Origin: Streptomyces scopuliridis RB72
GTDB taxonomy: Bacteria; Actinomycetota; Actinomycetes; Streptomycetales; Streptomycetaceae
Assembly: GCF_000718095.1 (NCBI RefSeq)
Contig: NZ_JOEI01000015.1
Location: 62,001 to 126,000, forward strand
Direction: 5' to 3'
DNA: 64,000 bases
Below, piece after piece: positions 62,977 to 64,000 of the stretch. Position numbers and translations under genes: made by a program. The notes beneath the pieces are model-generated. The model searched no databases, was not told where the DNA came from, and worked only from the letters and a program-made list of their open reading frames with translations. Numbering within the stretch: position 1 is the first letter of the stretch; the number at the start of each line of letters is the position of its first letter.

Positions 62977-64000
62977 CTACTGCACGACGGGGGTGAAGCT
63001 CACCGGCAGCGCGGTCAGCCCCCGCATCCAGATGGACGGCCGCCACTTCAGCTCGTACGGCTCGACCGCGAGCACCACGTCAGGCAGCCGCTCCAGCAGC
63101 GTCTCGACCGCGGTGCGCGCGATGACATCGGCGAGCAGCGGGGCCGGGTAGGGGCAGCGGTGCTCACCGTTGCTGAACGACAGATGCGCCGAGTTCTCCG
63201 GGCCGATATGACCCTCCGGCCAGATCTGCGGATCGGTGTTGGCCGCGGCGAGCCCCAGGACGAGACAGTCGCCCGCCTTGATGTGCCGGCCGCCGAGCTG
63301 TGTGTCGCGCACCGCCCACCGCCCGATGAAGTTCTGCGTCGGCGTGTCCAGCCACAGCACCTCGTTCAGCGCCTGCCCGACGCTGAGCCGGCCGCCGGAC
63401 ACGTTCAGCGCGAACCGGTCGTCGGTCAGCAGCAGTCGCAGCGTGTTGCAGATCCAGTTGGCGGTCGGCTGCTGCGCGGCGGCGATGACGGTGATCAGGT
63501 CGACGACCATCTCCTCGTCCGTCAGCCCGGCCGGGTGGCTCAGCATCCGCGAGGTGATGTCGGGCCCCGGGTGGTCCCGCTTGTCCTTGACCAGTTGCTG
63601 CATCCGCTCCATCACCCGCACATAGGCGGCGACCGGGTCATCGCCCTCGGCGGCGTCCAGCGAGATGCGCAGATCGCGGACCAGATCATCGGTGTCCACG
63701 CCGTCGGCGGGCATTCCGCAGAGCCGGACCACGGCCCGCATCGGCAGCGCGTGCGCGAACGCGCTCATCAGCTCGGCCTGCCCGCTGCCGGCGAAGCCGT
63801 CGATGAGCCCCTCGGCGATCTCACGGCAGGTATGGGCCAGTTCGAACTGGTCGATGGCCTCCAGCGCCTCCGTGATCACACCGGCCCTGCGCTGGTGCTC
63901 CGGGCCCTCCGCGAACATGACCGACGGCTGATAGCCGACGAACGGCATCAGCGGCCAGTCGGGCGGGATCGACGGCCACTGGTTCCAGCGCCGTGAGTCA
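62977..64000 (-). CDS. Cytochrome P450 with ExxW K-helix (CYP157-like), 5' end outside window
   Basis: At least 341 residues; the frame continues past 64000, so the N-terminus is missing (visible from DSRRWNQWPSIPPDWPLMPF). The heme loop LSFSNGEHRCPYPAPLLADV keeps the Cys. The I-helix reads VIAAAQQPTANWI, and the K-helix reads ALNEVLWLDTP, with Trp where nearly all P450s have the ExxR Arg. CYP157 enzymes of streptomycetes are the known exceptions with such a change and usually sit in 'conservon' operons; that context would lie beyond the window. Substrate unknown. Confidence 0.88.
   Translation of the reverse strand, partial: DSRRWNQWPSIPPDWPLMPFVGYQPSVMFAEGPEHQRRAGVITEALEAIDQFELAHTCREIAEGLIDGFAGSGQAELMSAFAHALPMRAVVRLCGMPADGVDTDDLVRDLRISLDAAEGDDPVAAYVRVMERMQQLVKDKRDHPGPDITSRMLSHPAGLTDEEMVVDLITVIAAAQQPTANWICNTLRLLLTDDRFALNVSGGRLSVGQALNEVLWLDTPTQNFIGRWAVRDTQLGGRHIKAGDCLVLGLAAANTDPQIWPEGHIGPENSAHLSFSNGEHRCPYPAPLLADVIARTAVETLLERLPDVVLAVEPYELKWRPSIWMRGLTALPVSFTPVVQ

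Overview
The window is high-GC DNA with actinobacterial gene density, GTG/TTG starts, Streptomyces-type protein families (Lnt, Streptomyces-type contractile injection system, third EF-Tu, CYP157-like P450) and many stop/start overlaps. It is best read as a chromosomal segment of a Streptomyces or close relative.

Region 1 (1-1286): the 3' part of an apolipoprotein N-acyltransferase gene and a SnoaL-like protein. Region 2 (1384-28170): a phage-tail-like contractile injection system (CIS/eCIS). On the minus strand, from 13783 down to 1384, run sheath, inner tube, two small chaperone-like proteins, a Pro/Ala-rich protein with many (V/I/A)QR motifs, a second tube-family protein, a LysM baseplate protein, VgrG-like spike, PAAR tip, gp25, baseplate J-like protein, tail protein I-like protein, and a zinc-ribbon/single-TM protein with a glycan-binding-like C-terminus. 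Upstream on the same strand are the AAA+ ATPase, the DUF4255 cap protein, a secreted VWA protein and an orphan LuxR-type response regulator. A divergent membrane protein and a DUF4157 HExxH protein close the locus. I see no tail-fibre gene, as expected for the cytoplasmic Streptomyces CIS type.

Divergent from the sheath lies a 1234-residue helical, hydrophobic protein (14089-17793). Its last ~390 codons fall to about 50% GC, and a ~47-50% GC helical protein follows (17872-18642), then wrecked IS5-like and IS110-like transposases and a 189-bp MITE-like insert. I read this as a swappable toxin/immunity cassette mounted on a CIS cargo or tape-measure-like carrier; it is the most interesting part of the window.

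Region 3 (28190-29574): about 1.4 kb without genes, made of three diverged copies, in both orientations, of a ~400-nt repeat. Region 4 (29575-35449): trans-4-hydroxyproline catabolism: a three-part D-hydroxyproline dehydrogenase, a DHDPS-family deaminase fused in frame to one dehydrogenase subunit, a 4-hydroxyproline epimerase, and a GntR/FCD regulator. Region 5 (35455-39702): a broken P450, an A-PCP-reductase NRPS-like enzyme and a PPOX-class flavoprotein. Region 6 (40048-45367): LOG-family protein, Tat-exported GH43 glycosidase, a protease/STAND/WD40 protein that looks internally deleted, and a 59-residue protein.

Region 7 (45491-53799): UppP, then methylmalonyl-CoA mutase (mutA-mutB), its G-protein chaperone meaB and a 3-hydroxyisobutyryl-CoA hydrolase-like enzyme (propionate/valine carbon), and a TVP38-family membrane protein. 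Region 8 (54178-64000): EF-Tu3, patatin, spermidine synthase-like protein, MFS exporter, a membrane-anchored extracytoplasmic protein, hotdog thioesterase, DedA protein, gamma carbonic anhydrase-like protein, one canonical P450 and one P450 whose K-helix ExxR is ExxW, cut by the window end.

A theme across the window is in-frame minisatellite expansion inside proteins, including in catabolic enzymes. No rRNA, tRNA or CRISPR array was recognised.
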